Assembly: GCA_015680685.1 (NCBI GenBank) | Contig: MNCI01006660.1 | Coordinates: 146,092-190,978 of the forward strand | Source: Gnetum montanum | Taxonomy: Eukaryota; Streptophyta; Gnetopsida; Gnetales; Gnetaceae | Length of the DNA: 44,887 nucleotides | Direction: 5' to 3' | Shown: in pieces, positions 32,576-43,274 of the stretch | Numbering within the stretch: the first letter of the stretch is position 1 | Layout: each line of letters starts with the position of its first letter | The notes under the pieces: generated by a model | What the model was told of the DNA's origin: nothing | Seen by the model: only the letters and a program-made list of their open reading frames with translations | Databases searched by the model: none | Position numbers and translations under genes: made by a program

Positions 32576-33609
32576 CTACAACATCCTCATGCAAATCTCG
32601 TAGCTTGATGCAAATCTTTTTACTACTTGGTTTTCTGATCTTAGGGATAGTTTCCTCTTGAGGATGTAGCCTCTTGATCTTGGCCTTAGATGGTACCACC
32701 ATCTCTATTATGTAGCAATCCACTTTCTTACATCCTCAATGCCAATTGGAGGGCCCTCACCCACATTATTGCATGAATAATGCGAGTGTCATGTAGGAAT
32801 CTTGGTCATTACTAATAATGACTCATCGATCTCCTTTGGAGGATCTTGCATGCGTGTTGTTGAAAATATATGTTTGACCCATGGTCAAGATAGCTTATCA
32901 TAGTTATACATCATCCATTTTCCATCATCTCACATGACCATGAGCTCCACAAACCTTTCTAGGTATCCTGCAAAGAACATGAAGTGGACATGGAACCTTG
33001 CTTGGCGGTTGAATCAAAGTTGAGAAATCTTTGCATGTAGACCAATGGTTATGTACATGACCCAATTGAATCTTGTACCCTCTATTAGCACCTCCTTTAT
33101 CACTCATGCCTATTCCACCCCTAGGATCTTTCCTTGGTAGAGCATCTTTGAAAAGGAACGAGTGCAGAATAGAGGGTAAAGCTCCCACACCTTAAGCACC
33201 TACACATCTTTAATTGATATGCCTTTATGAGATCGAGTGACTACCAACCAATCCTCGATCTTCTCTGTGTGTTCTACCTTCCTATTGGCCTTATTAATAA
33301 TCATTGGGCCATCAATAGGAATGCCAAAGAGATTAATGAAGAAGGCTTTGTTGAGGTCCAGCACTATCGTCGTGTCACACATCCAAGTGACAAACTTCCT
33401 GACATCATTATTAAAAGAGTCAATGATGATAACCATTTTGGCCACTAGGATACTTTAGCTAAGGGCCAAGAATAGGTTCATTAACCCAACATGCATGAGT
33501 TGATTTGTTAGTGCATCTAGCACTCTGTGGCATAGCCAATGTTGGACACCTTCCCATGTCCCTGTATTTCATGATGAGGATGGCCTCTATGCAACCTGTG
33601 ATGACCATC

Positions 33610-33629
33610 ATTACCTCAATTGAGGTAAT
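33610..33629. repeat. Perfect 20-bp palindrome
   Basis: ATTACCTCAATTGAGGTAAT is its own reverse complement. It sits in the first exon-like patch after the damaged acceptor, and may be fold-back DNA or a binding site. Confidence 0.9.
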
Positions 33630-33634
33630 CACCA

Positions 33635-33733
33635 TTGCAATACAAAGAAAAACAAGGTTAGAATTTCATCATACAAATAAGGCAAACTAAAGGGCATATA
33701 CGCAAGCACATGAGCCAAAACATAGATACGTAC
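33635..33733 (-). other. Intron-like gap with damaged acceptor (99 nt)
   Basis: Donor AT/GTACGTATC; the end reads TTTGTATTGCAA instead of TTGCAG, a single G-to-A change at the splice acceptor. The flanking patches still read as coding. Confidence 0.45.
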
Positions 33734-34013
33734 ATGGCACAAAAGGAGTACGAGATGGGGGAGGTGCTCCAGAAACCTCCTCATAGTTAATCTTACTAGC
33801 ATCCCACTTCTCATTTAACTAGCCATGGGTCTTACATCACTCATATACCTTCAAGTGATGGGAGATATAGGTCTCTAGATTGCATCCCATCTACTCAATC
33901 ATGACTACCTAAACATTCATGCTAGATGAGAAAACATCTAAGGTAGTGCAAGTTAAGGCCAGAGCATTTGGATCATCATGAAGGCCATCTTCATCAACTC
34001 TGAACCTAGCAAT

Positions 34014-34086
34014 CTACCTTAGAACCATTAGAAATTTAGCATGAGAAGCTAGTGAAAAACACAGCATAAGCCATAGAAGAACATAC
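34014..34086 (-). other. Intron-like gap in the antisense unit (73 nt)
   Basis: Donor AAGG/GTATGTTC; acceptor TTCTAAGGTAG/ATTG. The upstream patch ends IDYIEG and the downstream begins IARFRVDEDG, so splicing would join two open patches in frame. Confidence 0.55.
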
Positions 34087-34539
34087 CCTTCAATGTAGTC
34101 GATGATTTCAGGTGGGCTCTAGAACAAAGTATGCAACTGCTACATGACAAAAAGGGTGTTTCTCTTGTTATAATAAGAAAACCCCATCATACACCATACT
34201 CTAAACAACTATTGAATTTCCCTAGGACCTCTACCTAAGCCTCTTGTCCCATTAACATTAGTAGCAAACATATCTAATATGAACTTTAGAATGCTCCAAT
34301 TAGCCTTGGGTAGCAACATCTTAGTGATAGCACTCGCAGCCTCAATCACCAAGTGTGATCACATAATCAGACTGAACTACTACAATAGGTACTCTAGAAG
34401 CTCTTGGGCCCCTGGCTAGAACCACACCACCTAATGATCCACTCACATATTTGGAGTAGGGCTGTTGGAAACAAGATCACTCATGCAACATAGGATGCCC
34501 ACGAGCTCAATCATGATCAAAATGGATTTCAACAACATC

Positions 34540-34655
34540 CTGCAATCATCAAGCAATAGGTAAAGCATTAATACATGCATAGATGAAAAATTTTGATATA
34601 CATATTATAAATTATTAACATAAATTAGCAAAAATGCATAATTTTGATAATACAC
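34540..34655 (-). other. Intron-like gap in the antisense unit (116 nt)
   Basis: Donor AGG/GTGTATTATC; acceptor TTGATGATTGCAG/GATG, a fully canonical plant acceptor with TTTTTCAT-type T-rich tract before it. Confidence 0.5.
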
Positions 34656-34700
34656 CCTAGGGCCCCACAGATGTATGATGTTAATTAACTCGTTCGACAT

Positions 34701-34885
34701 GCCTGGCACTCACTAAGGTACATCATATTTTTTAGGTCTATCACTACATTATGTAGGTTTAACATTGCACATAATTAATGAAATTTTGGCTAACTCTAGA
34801 CTACCCCAAGTACACTCTAGAGTGTGAAGATCGTAGTCCCAAAAAATAAACATTTTGGCAAATAATTTCCCTACAACTACAAGGT
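34701..34885. other. Spacer in element X upstream of the antisense unit
   Basis: No supported coding. It could hold the promoter of the antisense unit; no clear TATA box was found. Confidence 0.3.
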
Positions 34886-35282
34886 AAGCAAATCATCTAC
34901 TATGATGCTAAATTGGCATAGCACTTTTCTTTTATGAAGTTAAAGTAGCACAACTCGTCCGCTATGATGTTAAATTGGCACAAAGGTCCGCTATGACTAT
35001 AAACTAGCATAACTCATCCTTAGGTCATGATGTTAAACTAGCACAACGTGTCCACTAAGACTATAAACTAGTAGTCCACCATGACTTTAAACTAGTAGTA
35101 CACCATGACTCTAAAGTGGCATAGCATGTCCACTAAGATGTTAAACTAGCACAAAACAATCTGTGAGGACTATAAACTAACATAGCATGATCTATCAAGA
35201 CCTTAAACTAGGCCCAATGGTCTACTAGAACCTTAAACTAGTAAAGCCATGGTCTACCAAGACCTTAAACTAGGTTCATGAT
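34886..35282. repeat. Degenerate repeat block R2
   Basis: About a dozen inexact units of 25-35 bp such as 'CTATGACTATAAACTAGCAT' and 'CCAAGACCTTAAACTAG'. Related to R1 in the TTAAACTAG core and in unit length. Confidence 0.65.
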
Positions 35283-36367
35283 CAATCATTAATAACTTTC
35301 TCCATCCTTATACAAGCAAGAAAGTGAGCATACTATAACTCTCCTTCCACACCAAGTAAGTGAGCACACAACCGTTTTAGAATAAAGAACTTGTAATCTA
35401 CACAACCTATGTCACTAATGTGGCCTCCTGAATTTTTGTCATCTGTAGTCTATTTACATTTATGTATTATGTGGTTTTCTTATCTTCTTAGAGTTGTGTT
35501 TGTAGGATGAAGCCCCAAGAGGCTATGAAAAAGTGCATCTCATCATAGCAACAAGTTGTCACATCATTCTAATGTACATGATTGAACTAGTTAAACCTCT
35601 CAAGAGTGCATATCCCTATTATCTCATTATAGCCTACTCACAACTACTCCTATATCCTGATACCCTTTCATTTCCCACATAGTAAAGATTGTAAAACCTT
35701 TTGATGCTCATGTGCAAAACCCAAGGTAGATGTAACATAAGTCATCCCATGGGAAGCCTCGGTTGGCTAGTCAAAGCCTAGGTGGATGTAACATAAGTCA
35801 TCCTAGGGAGGCAACATTTGTTGTACAAACATGATGCAATTTTACAAATAATAAAACAAAGTCCATCTAGTGACATGCAACTCACTTAATGAGAAGCACT
35901 TCATAGTAAGCATTTAGTAATGTGCATAGCCCAAAGAAGGTTCACCCTCCCTAGAAAAAGGTAGGGGAGCACGTCACCAAGAAATCTAGTATCAAAGCAA
36001 TTCCGCAACTAGCCCAACCTTGAATCTACATCTTAACTCTCTCACAAGCACTTCGATGAGAGATCAACATTTTCAAGGGTAAGCCACTCCAATGCCATGG
36101 TCACTGTCAACCATGATGTTCGCACATCATCACATCTTGCTAGCACCTCATCTTCTCTTTTATCCCTAGCACATCCCCTGCACCTTTACTCCCACTTCTC
36201 ACATACCATCTAGCATCCCGCTATCTAAAACACTCTTTGGGCATGGTGCAACAACATCTGCTAAGGTACTGAAGAGTAATGTTGGTGCTAAGTCTACTAT
36301 GGTGTTTTGTTGTTCTTTGTTGATGTCTCTCGAGCTACTCCTCCAAACGTCAATAAAGATGGGCCAA
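35283..36367. other. Element X non-coding end and weak polypurine tract
   Basis: Two copies of GATGTAACATAAGTCATCC (35729-35747, 35784-35802) form a short tandem duplication. AATAAAGATGGGCCAA precedes the 3' LTR and may be a weak polypurine tract. A 67-residue minus-strand frame at 36199-36402 crosses the LTR start and is not a gene. Confidence 0.5.
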
Positions 36368-37919
36368 TGAAGCACCACCACATCTAGACTATGGCATTCC
36401 AACTATAAATTTTAACTAAGTGTTAACACTACACTCGATCCCAGTTGAGAATGTAGTTAGCCTCTCATAGAGAACTTAGTTAGAAAAAGGCTAGATTTGC
36501 AAAAAAAAAATTCTAAGTGTTGGCACTATGCTCTCCCCAGTTGAGAGTGTAGTTAACCTCTCATAGAGAGCATAGTCAACAAGAAGGCTAGTTTTACAAA
36601 TTTTTTCCAAGTGTTGATGCTACGCTCTCCCCTATTTGAGAGCATAGTTAGCACGAATGCTAGTTTCTCACAAATTTTACTAGCATTGAGACTACACTCT
36701 TCCCCAACCTAGAGCATAGTCAACCTCTTGTGGAGAGTGTAGTCAATAAGGATAGTCTCTAGCAGCCTCCATAGTGTAACAACAATGCTTAACTTAGCTC
36801 TAAAATATAGTCAACTCACCTTCGACAAGCGTAGTTGGCAAAATGCTTCTCTTTTGTATCCACTTTGCCCCAAAATTGTAACTATGCTCAACCCCATGCA
36901 AGAGCATGGGGAGCATAGTCCCATAGAGTGTAGTCTCTAAGTTTCATTTTTCAAGTACCCTATAGTCTTGTTGGCACACACATGTGGCTGGCAATGTAGT
37001 TAAAGTCTCATAGTCTCATAGTCTTGTAGAGTCCATCAAAGCATAGCAAAGCACAATACCACCAACTTCATTAGTACACCACATGAAGAGTGACTATGCT
37101 GAGTGTAGTTCTAACTATTCCCTCCATCATGTGGTAGCCATCCTACATTTTTTGGTAACCCTAAACCTATAAATACATGTGCCCTCAAAGTTTTTAGGGG
37201 TGGCAAATCTAAGGAGCCCTTGGGAGAAAACCAAAGGCATTTTAGTGAACCAAGAAGAGAAAAAGTTGTAGAACACTATAGACCCTCACAGCCCAATAGA
37301 ACACTATAGCCAATGGTACACCATGGCAAACAACCCTAAAAATGCAAACACCTTGGCAAAATGCTAGTTTTCATGGCCAAACACCTTGGATATTGTAATT
37401 ATGCTATCCACTATGCTTGTTGTACACTGTGTACCTTCTAACCCCTTTTGGTGTTAACTATGCTTAACCCTAGTTGGAAGTGGTGTTCTACTTCACACAC
37501 ACACTCACACACACACTCTCTCTCTCCTGGCATTTTCTACACTTTATTTATATTTTTTATTACATAGTCACATTGGAACTATGCTCGAGTAGTAGTTTTC
37601 ATGCATCAACACCACCAACTCTATCAAAACTCTTGACTATGCTTGCCCCCATAGGCACCTCTTAACTACGCTCAACCCCACTAACATCATAAACACCATG
37701 AACACCACAAACACTGTCTACACCCTTAGCACCATCTCACATTAGCATCACAACCAACCATGCTGCACCCCCCATTGCATCTAGTAAGTCCTTTTTTGAT
37801 TGGCTAGACCATCCATGGTGCCCCATCTCTACCTCTAGTAGGCCCTCGAGTAGATTCAAGGCTAGGTTGTGCACCCATGGACCTTGGTGTTCCAACCGCT
37901 AAATGTTTTGGTCATTATA
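36368..37919 (+). repeat. Element X 3' LTR
   Basis: Starts TGAAGCACCACC, ends GGTCATTATA. It carries the same U3 motif series as the 5' LTR (GAGAGTGTAGTTAACC, GAGAGCATAGTCAAC) at 36430-36760, a TATA box at 37168-37175 and a (CA)n(CT)n run at 37494-37527. The ORF at 37474-37665 is LTR sequence. Confidence 0.85.
37168..37175 (+). promoter_or_regulatory. TATA box of X 3' LTR
   Basis: TATAAATA, the counterpart of 25233-25240. Confidence 0.65.
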
Positions 37920-37924
37920 GCAAC
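37920..37924. repeat. Target-site duplication GCAAC, right of X
   Basis: A perfect match to 24437-24441. The Copia-B LTR continues from here. Confidence 0.8.
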
Positions 37925-38969
37925 AAGAAAAAAACATAACTTTTATGTGGTTCCCTAACTTGGGTATGTTCACATTTGAAGGGTAGAATCCATGCACATC
38001 TCTAGACTTTGTTTCTTCAAAAAATGGTTTGAAAGGCACCACACATTGTACAAGCTTTTAGCTCCACTCCAGAGTATTTCATCACCATGAAACCACTCAA
38101 CCCCACAAGATCCCAAAGAGCTCAAAATGTGGTTTAGAGGATTCCATAACCTTTACAAAATTGAGCTCTACATCGAAGTGTTTTAACATCACAAAACCAC
38201 TCAATGCCACAAGATCCCAACAAGCTCAACAAAGATGTCTTCTTGCAAGAAGTACATCAACCCCATAGGGCTACAAGAAAGAAAGAAAAGAAGCAAGGAA
38301 TGAATGTAACTTATTTTGCAAATCCCTTGCAGTTGAAGCACAATACAATCAATAGAATAAAATGATGATGCAATGAAGAGCAAAGAACTATTTTACTTAT
38401 AATAGCTAATGATTAATTTTTCAATGAATAATGCTTGCACAATTTCTAGGATTTTCACTTTGTTTTATATCCTTAAAGTTTTTAAAACTTCTTGAAATTT
38501 GTGCAAAAACTATCAAACATCTAGTATGGATGCCTACTTCAAACTTTAGATGTCTATTTGAGAGAGCTCTCAATGCAAGAGATTCGTCTACTTAAGAGTC
38601 TAGATATCTACTATGAGATGTCTTCCTATAGACATCTACTATGGAAGATAAACATCTATTGTTTCAGCCAAACATCTACTCTCCAAAAGCACTTTGAGAT
38701 ATGAATCATTTTTATGACTATTGGAATCCTTAATAGCCTTTAGAACATCTTTAGTTAACTTGAGACTTTGTTTCCATTCACACTCTCATCTTGTCCACTT
38801 AGTTTTCATTTTATCATCTCATTGTGGATCTTGTTCTTAATGTCTTACTTCTCAATTTGTAGTTCTTTACTAATTAACTTTCTTATGGCCCTATAAAATT
38901 GTCATCACACACACACACATCCCACATTCTCCATTTTCTATAAGGTTTTGATATACCAAAAGGTCAACA
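37920..38969 (-). repeat. Copia-B 3' LTR, proximal part
   Basis: Matches 42196-43204 through TTTATGTGGTT, the CCACTCAACCC blocks, the AGACATCTACTATG series and the (CA)n run at 38906-38919. It ends GGTCAACA, giving a minus-strand start of TGTTGACC. The frame at 38201-38383 lies inside it. Confidence 0.85.
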
Positions 38970-38985
38970 ATCTCCCCCTTTTTGG
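38970..38985 (-). promoter_or_regulatory. Copia-B polypurine tract
   Basis: The plus strand ATCTCCCCCTTTTTGG gives minus CCAAAAAGGGGGAGAT directly before the LTR start, a textbook Copia polypurine tract. Confidence 0.85.
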
Positions 38986-40320
38986 TGATGTCAAAAACTT
39001 AAAAAAAAAAGGGGGTTAGTATATCCAAAAAAAATTAAGCTAAGGATGATATAGATATGAACAGTTTTTAAAAAGATATGCATCCTTTAGCATAGATTCT
39101 AGAGGGCTAAGATATAACCTATGATGTATAGCACCTAGCCTTTAAACACATAAAGACATAATTAAAACTTTGTTAATTTATACTATAGACATCGGCTGAG
39201 CAATGAGTATTAATTATCTTGTCTCTGATATATATCTATACCATTAACTAAACAAAAATTTTTCATATAACCATAGAAATCCATGAAGCCTAAGTACATT
39301 CTCAGCATGAGATCTTAACATAGTGCTCAAATAGGTTCTAGAATCTTGCATATTAAAAGATTACCTTTTAGGTAAAAAAAATTCTTAAAGATGAAAACAA
39401 ATAACTTGATCTTTTACCCTCAAGACTTTACTTGAAATGAAACTAGATATTGAAATCTTGCCTCGATGTATCATGTCTTAGAGAGAATCTCTCTAGACTT
39501 CCCCTACACTGATGCTCCAAAAGATGATAATTGTTGATGAGGTAAAAGCTCCCCCTACATATGTGCTTCAGCTTCTTAATTTGTCAATTGTAAAGAGAGT
39601 GCTAACCTTCCTTTTAATCCTTTTAAGATCTACATGCTATTTGATTACAATCTTGGTTTTCCAAAGAATATAGAATGAATTAGCAATATTTATTAAATAA
39701 AAATGCAAATATATTAATGCTTATAGTAAAGGGAATCAGCAAGAAAAAATCATAACAACATCAACAATCTTTAATTTTTGTTTTGCTTCAACATCCATTC
39801 ATGGCTCACTTTGCCTTCATGCTCTTTTGAAGCTCATAAGTATTTGCAATGCAATACCAAGATAAAGTATGGAGACATTTTGCAAACCAAAGTCTCATGA
39901 TAGTAGTATCTTATGATAAAAGATAGAACAAAAATTTTCAACATAGATGCTATATTTTTCTTTTCGATCTTTAATATACAATCTCTTTAATCATATCTTA
40001 TTTGTATAAAGGTTCCAAACCAAGAAAATAGAAAGAAACTTTTTTAAGTAGTTTGGATTTTTAATACAACTTAATAATCTAATAGATAATGTAGACCATA
40101 AGATATAATCATACTAACTTGATCTTAGTTTGAAACCTTTTCCTGCAGTAACACCTTGGATGATCAAGATATATTTTCTTTGATAGCTAAAATATTCATA
40201 AAACACACACACACACACACATAAGAATTTCAAACAAAACCTAGCCTACATTAAGTCTAGCAAACAAGGGACTAAAGAATTACCATTACTTACGTTACTT
40301 GCTTTCTGATATGAGTATAA
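38986..40320 (-). other. Copia-B non-coding internal region
   Basis: AT-rich with many stops in all frames. No reverse transcriptase, integrase or second ORF is recognisable. An (AC)n run lies at 40204-40221, and a CTCCCCCTACATATGTGCTT block near 39550 is of unknown meaning. Confidence 0.5.
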
Positions 40321-42063
40321 CTAATGAAGTTTGTGATGAGGTTCCCCATCATAAAGAACTTTCAATTTTATTTCATTAGAACTTTTGTATGTATCCTCAA
40401 ACTCATGTGAGATTCCTTCTTTGTTATCTTCATATTCTTCAAGATGGGAGAACTCATAATTTCTACTCGTTATTGGTCTTGATCCCTTCAATCTTTCAAA
40501 GGTTTCTCTACCTTCTTGGTCATTCATTTTCCATGTTATTGTACCCTATAAGATACACTCACTAGATTCCTTTTGACAAGATCAAGTATTCACATTATTT
40601 TTTTCTATATGAGGATAATAATAATCTTATTCATGACCACAATTTTTACAACAAAAATATAAGGTATCTCTAATTTGAATGGGATTATCAAACCTAATCT
40701 TATTTGAAAATAAACTAGTACAGCCATTTTTTTAAGAGATTTCTTCTAAGATTTTACTTTTATGCTAATTTTGAAACTCCTCCTCATTCTTGTTGATTTT
40801 TTCTTCTTATGTATTCCTACATTTTTTCTCATCCAAAGGGGTTAGGAATTGAATCTCAACTTTTACATCCAAGATTTCCTTTTTTAGCTTGGAGGATAAA
40901 GTATACATTTCAAATATGTTACTATGCATATTTTTCTTTACCTTTTTGAGTAGATAATATAAGATAAAAATCTCCTCATGTAACACACTATACCTTTCAT
41001 TGTGTTTAAATTTTAATACATTAGATATTTTTGAAGAATTTTCATTTGTAAGGACCATGCATATGAGATGTGACTCCTTTGTAGTATTATCTACCTCTTC
41101 CTCACTTTGTTCTCCATCATCCCAAATAGTGTAGAAATTTTTCTTCTTCAAATCAACCTCATTTTTATCTCTCCATTACATCCTACTAGTACTAGAATAT
41201 TCAGAGGCCACATGACCTCTTCTACCACATACCCAACATTCTATGAAAAATGCATCAAAATTTGAATTTTTAAAATTTTTAGCTTTCTCTTCATCTTTGG
41301 ATTGATTAGGGCCTAGTTGGTTGAAGCTTCTTCATTTTCTTGCAAGAAGTCTTTCAACTCTTTTTCACAAAAGAGCCATTTCATCTTCACTATTAGTTTC
41401 TTGTTCAACTAACTCGTTTTCTTTTGATGCTAATTTTAGGGCAATAGGCTTTTCATTTATTGCACTTTCACTTATGAGATTCATCTCATAAGAAATTAGA
41501 GCACTTTGAAGCTCCTCAAATTTTAGCACTGAAAAGACTTTGATTTCTTTCATAGTAGTGACCTTGGGTCTAAAATTTGGTTGTAAAGTTCTAATCATTT
41601 TTATAATTACATCACTTTTTGGCAAGTCCTTTCCTATCCCTTTAATTACTGCAACAAGATTGTTTAACCTAGATAAGTAATCCTTAATCATTTATCCTTC
41701 CTTCATTTTAAGATTATCATATTCTCTTTGTAATACTAAGAGTTTTGATTGTTTAACTATAGTTGTGTTCTCATAAGCTACCTCTAAGGTTTCCCATATT
41801 TCCTTAGTAGTTTTATACCTAGCTATTCTATGAAACTCATATTTATTCAATGAACACTACAAACAATTTTTAGCTTTTAAGTCATAAATGAACTTATCAT
41901 TTCTTCAGAAGTCTATTTGCATCAAGGCTTGAGTGCTTTTTATGGTGTTATCAATGGGTGATGTGTAGCCTTCAAGGATTAACTCCCATACTTTGAATTA
42001 CATGGATTCAAAGAGTCCTTGCGTCCTTGCCTTCAAATATGCAAAGTCAAATCCATTGAACAT
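40321..42063 (-). pseudogene. Copia-B gag
   Basis: Starts at ATG 42063-42061. The UBN2-type gag follows the same order as Copia-A: SLNKYEFHRIARYKTTKEIW, TLEVAYENTT, KLLVLQREYDNLKMK, then YLSRLNNLVAVIKGIGKDLP at 41685-41626, PKVTTMKEIKVFSV and FEELQSALISYEMNLI. A zinc knuckle near 41210-41245 reads CWVCGRRGHVASEY (last Cys changed to Tyr). Then an acidic TIWDDGEQSEEEVD segment and a helical NERYSVLHEEIFILYY (41151-40807). A second, incomplete Cys-rich patch (CCKNCGHE) near 40640 and a charged tail (40527-40321) end the frame. Stops are few compared with G1. Confidence 0.8.
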
Positions 42064-42134
42064 TGGTGTCTTAATGTAGGACATCCACTCCATAGTTTAC
42101 TCTTGAAATTTGAAGCACAAACTTGAGAGAACCT

Positions 42135-42147
42135 AGCTCAAATACCA
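42135..42147 (-). promoter_or_regulatory. Copia-B primer-binding site, initiator Met-tRNA type
   Basis: The minus strand TGGTATTTGAGCT lies four bases inside the 5' LTR. It matches TGGTATCAGAGCT, the site for the initiator Met tRNA, except at CA/TT (11 of 13). Confidence 0.75.
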
Positions 42148-42151
42148 CTTA

Positions 42152-43204
42152 TGATCGAGAACTTAGAAGGAGGGTGAATAAGTTTCCTAATTTAAATGTT
42201 TTAGCCACTAAAAATAAACATAAACTTTATGTGGTTTCCCAACTTAGGTATGCTCATACTTGAGCATAGAATTTATGCACACCTTCAAACTTTGTTTCTT
42301 TAAAAAGTGGTTTGAAGGGCATCACACAATGTATTACCTTTGAGCTCCACTCTAGAGTTTTTTTTTTGCCACAAAACCACTCAACCCTACAAGGTCTTGA
42401 CAAGCTCAAGATGTGATTTAGAGGATCAAACAACCTTTACAAAATTAAGCTTCACACCAGAGTATTTTGACATCACAAAATTGCTTAATCTTGTAGGATC
42501 CCAACAATCTCAACAAAGATGTCTTTTTGCAAGAATCACATCAACCTTGTAGGGCTACGAGAAAGAAAGAAAAGAAATAAGAAATGAATATAACTTTTTT
42601 TACAAATCCCTTGTGCTTGAAGTGCAATACAATCAATACAAGTAAATGATGACACAATGAAAAGAAAAGAACAATTTCACTTAGAATAGACAATGATAAA
42701 TCTTTCAATGAATAGTACTTGCACAATTCCCAAGATTTTCACTTTGTCTTATAGCCTTGGAGTTTTTGAAAACTCCTTTTGAATTCATGCAATGGCTATA
42801 AAATGGCTAGTATTGATGTTTACTTCAAACTTTAGACATCTACCTGAGAGATCCCTTAATGAAGGAGAGACATCCACTTGAGAGTGTAGATGTCTATTGT
42901 GAGACATCTACCTATAGACATCTACTATTTTTGGCAAACGTCTACTCTCTAGAAGCACTTTGAGATAAGAACATCTTAGTTTGGCTTGAGACTTCATTTC
43001 TATCCATGCTCTTATCTTGTCCACTTAGTCTTCATTTTATCATATCATCATGGATCTTGTTATTAATGTCTTATTTCTCAATTTAAAGTTCTTTGTTAAT
43101 TAACTCTCTTATGGTCCTACAAAATTATCAACACACACACACACACACACACACACACATTCCACATTCTACATTTTCTCTAAGGTTTTGACATACCAAA
43201 AGGT
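42152..43204 (-). repeat. Copia-B 5' LTR
   Basis: Boundaries from TGATCGAG at 42152 to the AGGT at 43201-43204. It matches the 3' LTR pieces. A 14-unit (AC) run lies at 43131-43158. Terminal GGTCAACA is replaced by GGTATAAT, so the outer edge is damaged. Frames at 42340-42552 and 42541-42726 are not genes. Confidence 0.8.
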
Positions 43205-43274
43205 ATAATTTTTGTTACATCTGTCCATGTAAACTGGATGATATTGGACATATGACTAGTGATGCTAATGTTGG
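43205..43274. other. Spacer between Copia-B and G2
   Basis: 70 bp with a few Cys-rich codons in one frame (CYIC, CKL) but too short to classify. Confidence 0.3.

Larger units (their letters stand above)
30890..34700 (-). pseudogene. Antisense multi-exon coding unit in element X
   Basis: The minus strand carries separated coding-like patches whose borders look like splice sites. From the right, patches at about 34539-34087, 34013-33734, 33634-32576, 32463-32236, 32142-32005, 31908-31074 and 30995-30890 are separated by short gaps. Readable pieces include GTRGLGRGPREIQ, FRVWCMMGFSYYNKRNTLFV, EIIDYIEG, then RFRVDEDGLHDDPNALALT, SGAPPPSRTPFVPC, TWMCDTTIVLDLNKAFFINLF with FGIPIDGPMI, an acidic EVVVEEAHHQVEEEVAHED, and near 31660-31760 a coiled-coil-like QDEKIKDLQSRYDFIVDRLW. 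Stops at expected Gln or Trp codons indicate decay. I do not recognise a family with certainty; it resembles the antisense ORFs known between pol and 3' LTR in Tat elements. Product function unknown. Confidence 0.55.
24442..37919 (+). mobile_element. Element X: pol-less Ty3/Gypsy element with an antisense multi-exon unit
   Basis: The LTRs of 1522 and 1552 bp (24442-25963 and 36368-37919) share order and sequence throughout, including TATA boxes and microsatellites, and are flanked by GCAAC/GCAAC. The internal 10.4 kb holds sense gag and protease of Tat-like Gypsy type (26454-30141), then an antisense coding unit with intron-like gaps (30890-34700), each flanked by related degenerate repeats. 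I found no reverse transcriptase, RNase H or integrase. It fits the class described as TR-GAG or LARD elements, mobilised in trans. LTR termini read TG or TA at the start and TA at the end. Confidence 0.8.
24388..43204 (-). mobile_element. Copia-B: pol-less Ty1/Copia element, 3' LTR split by element X
   Basis: Minus-strand order: 5' LTR (43204-42152), Met-tRNA-type primer site (42147-42135), gag (42063-40321), non-coding internal (40320-38986), polypurine tract (38985-38970), 3' LTR (38969-37920 joined to 24441-24388). The two halves of the 3' LTR join at the GCAAC duplication of element X. Internal length is about 3.2 kb with no reverse transcriptase or integrase and no second ORF. It is of the same family as Copia-A. 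No duplication at its own outer ends could be confirmed; the right end reads GGTATAAT where GGTCAACA is expected. Confidence 0.75.
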
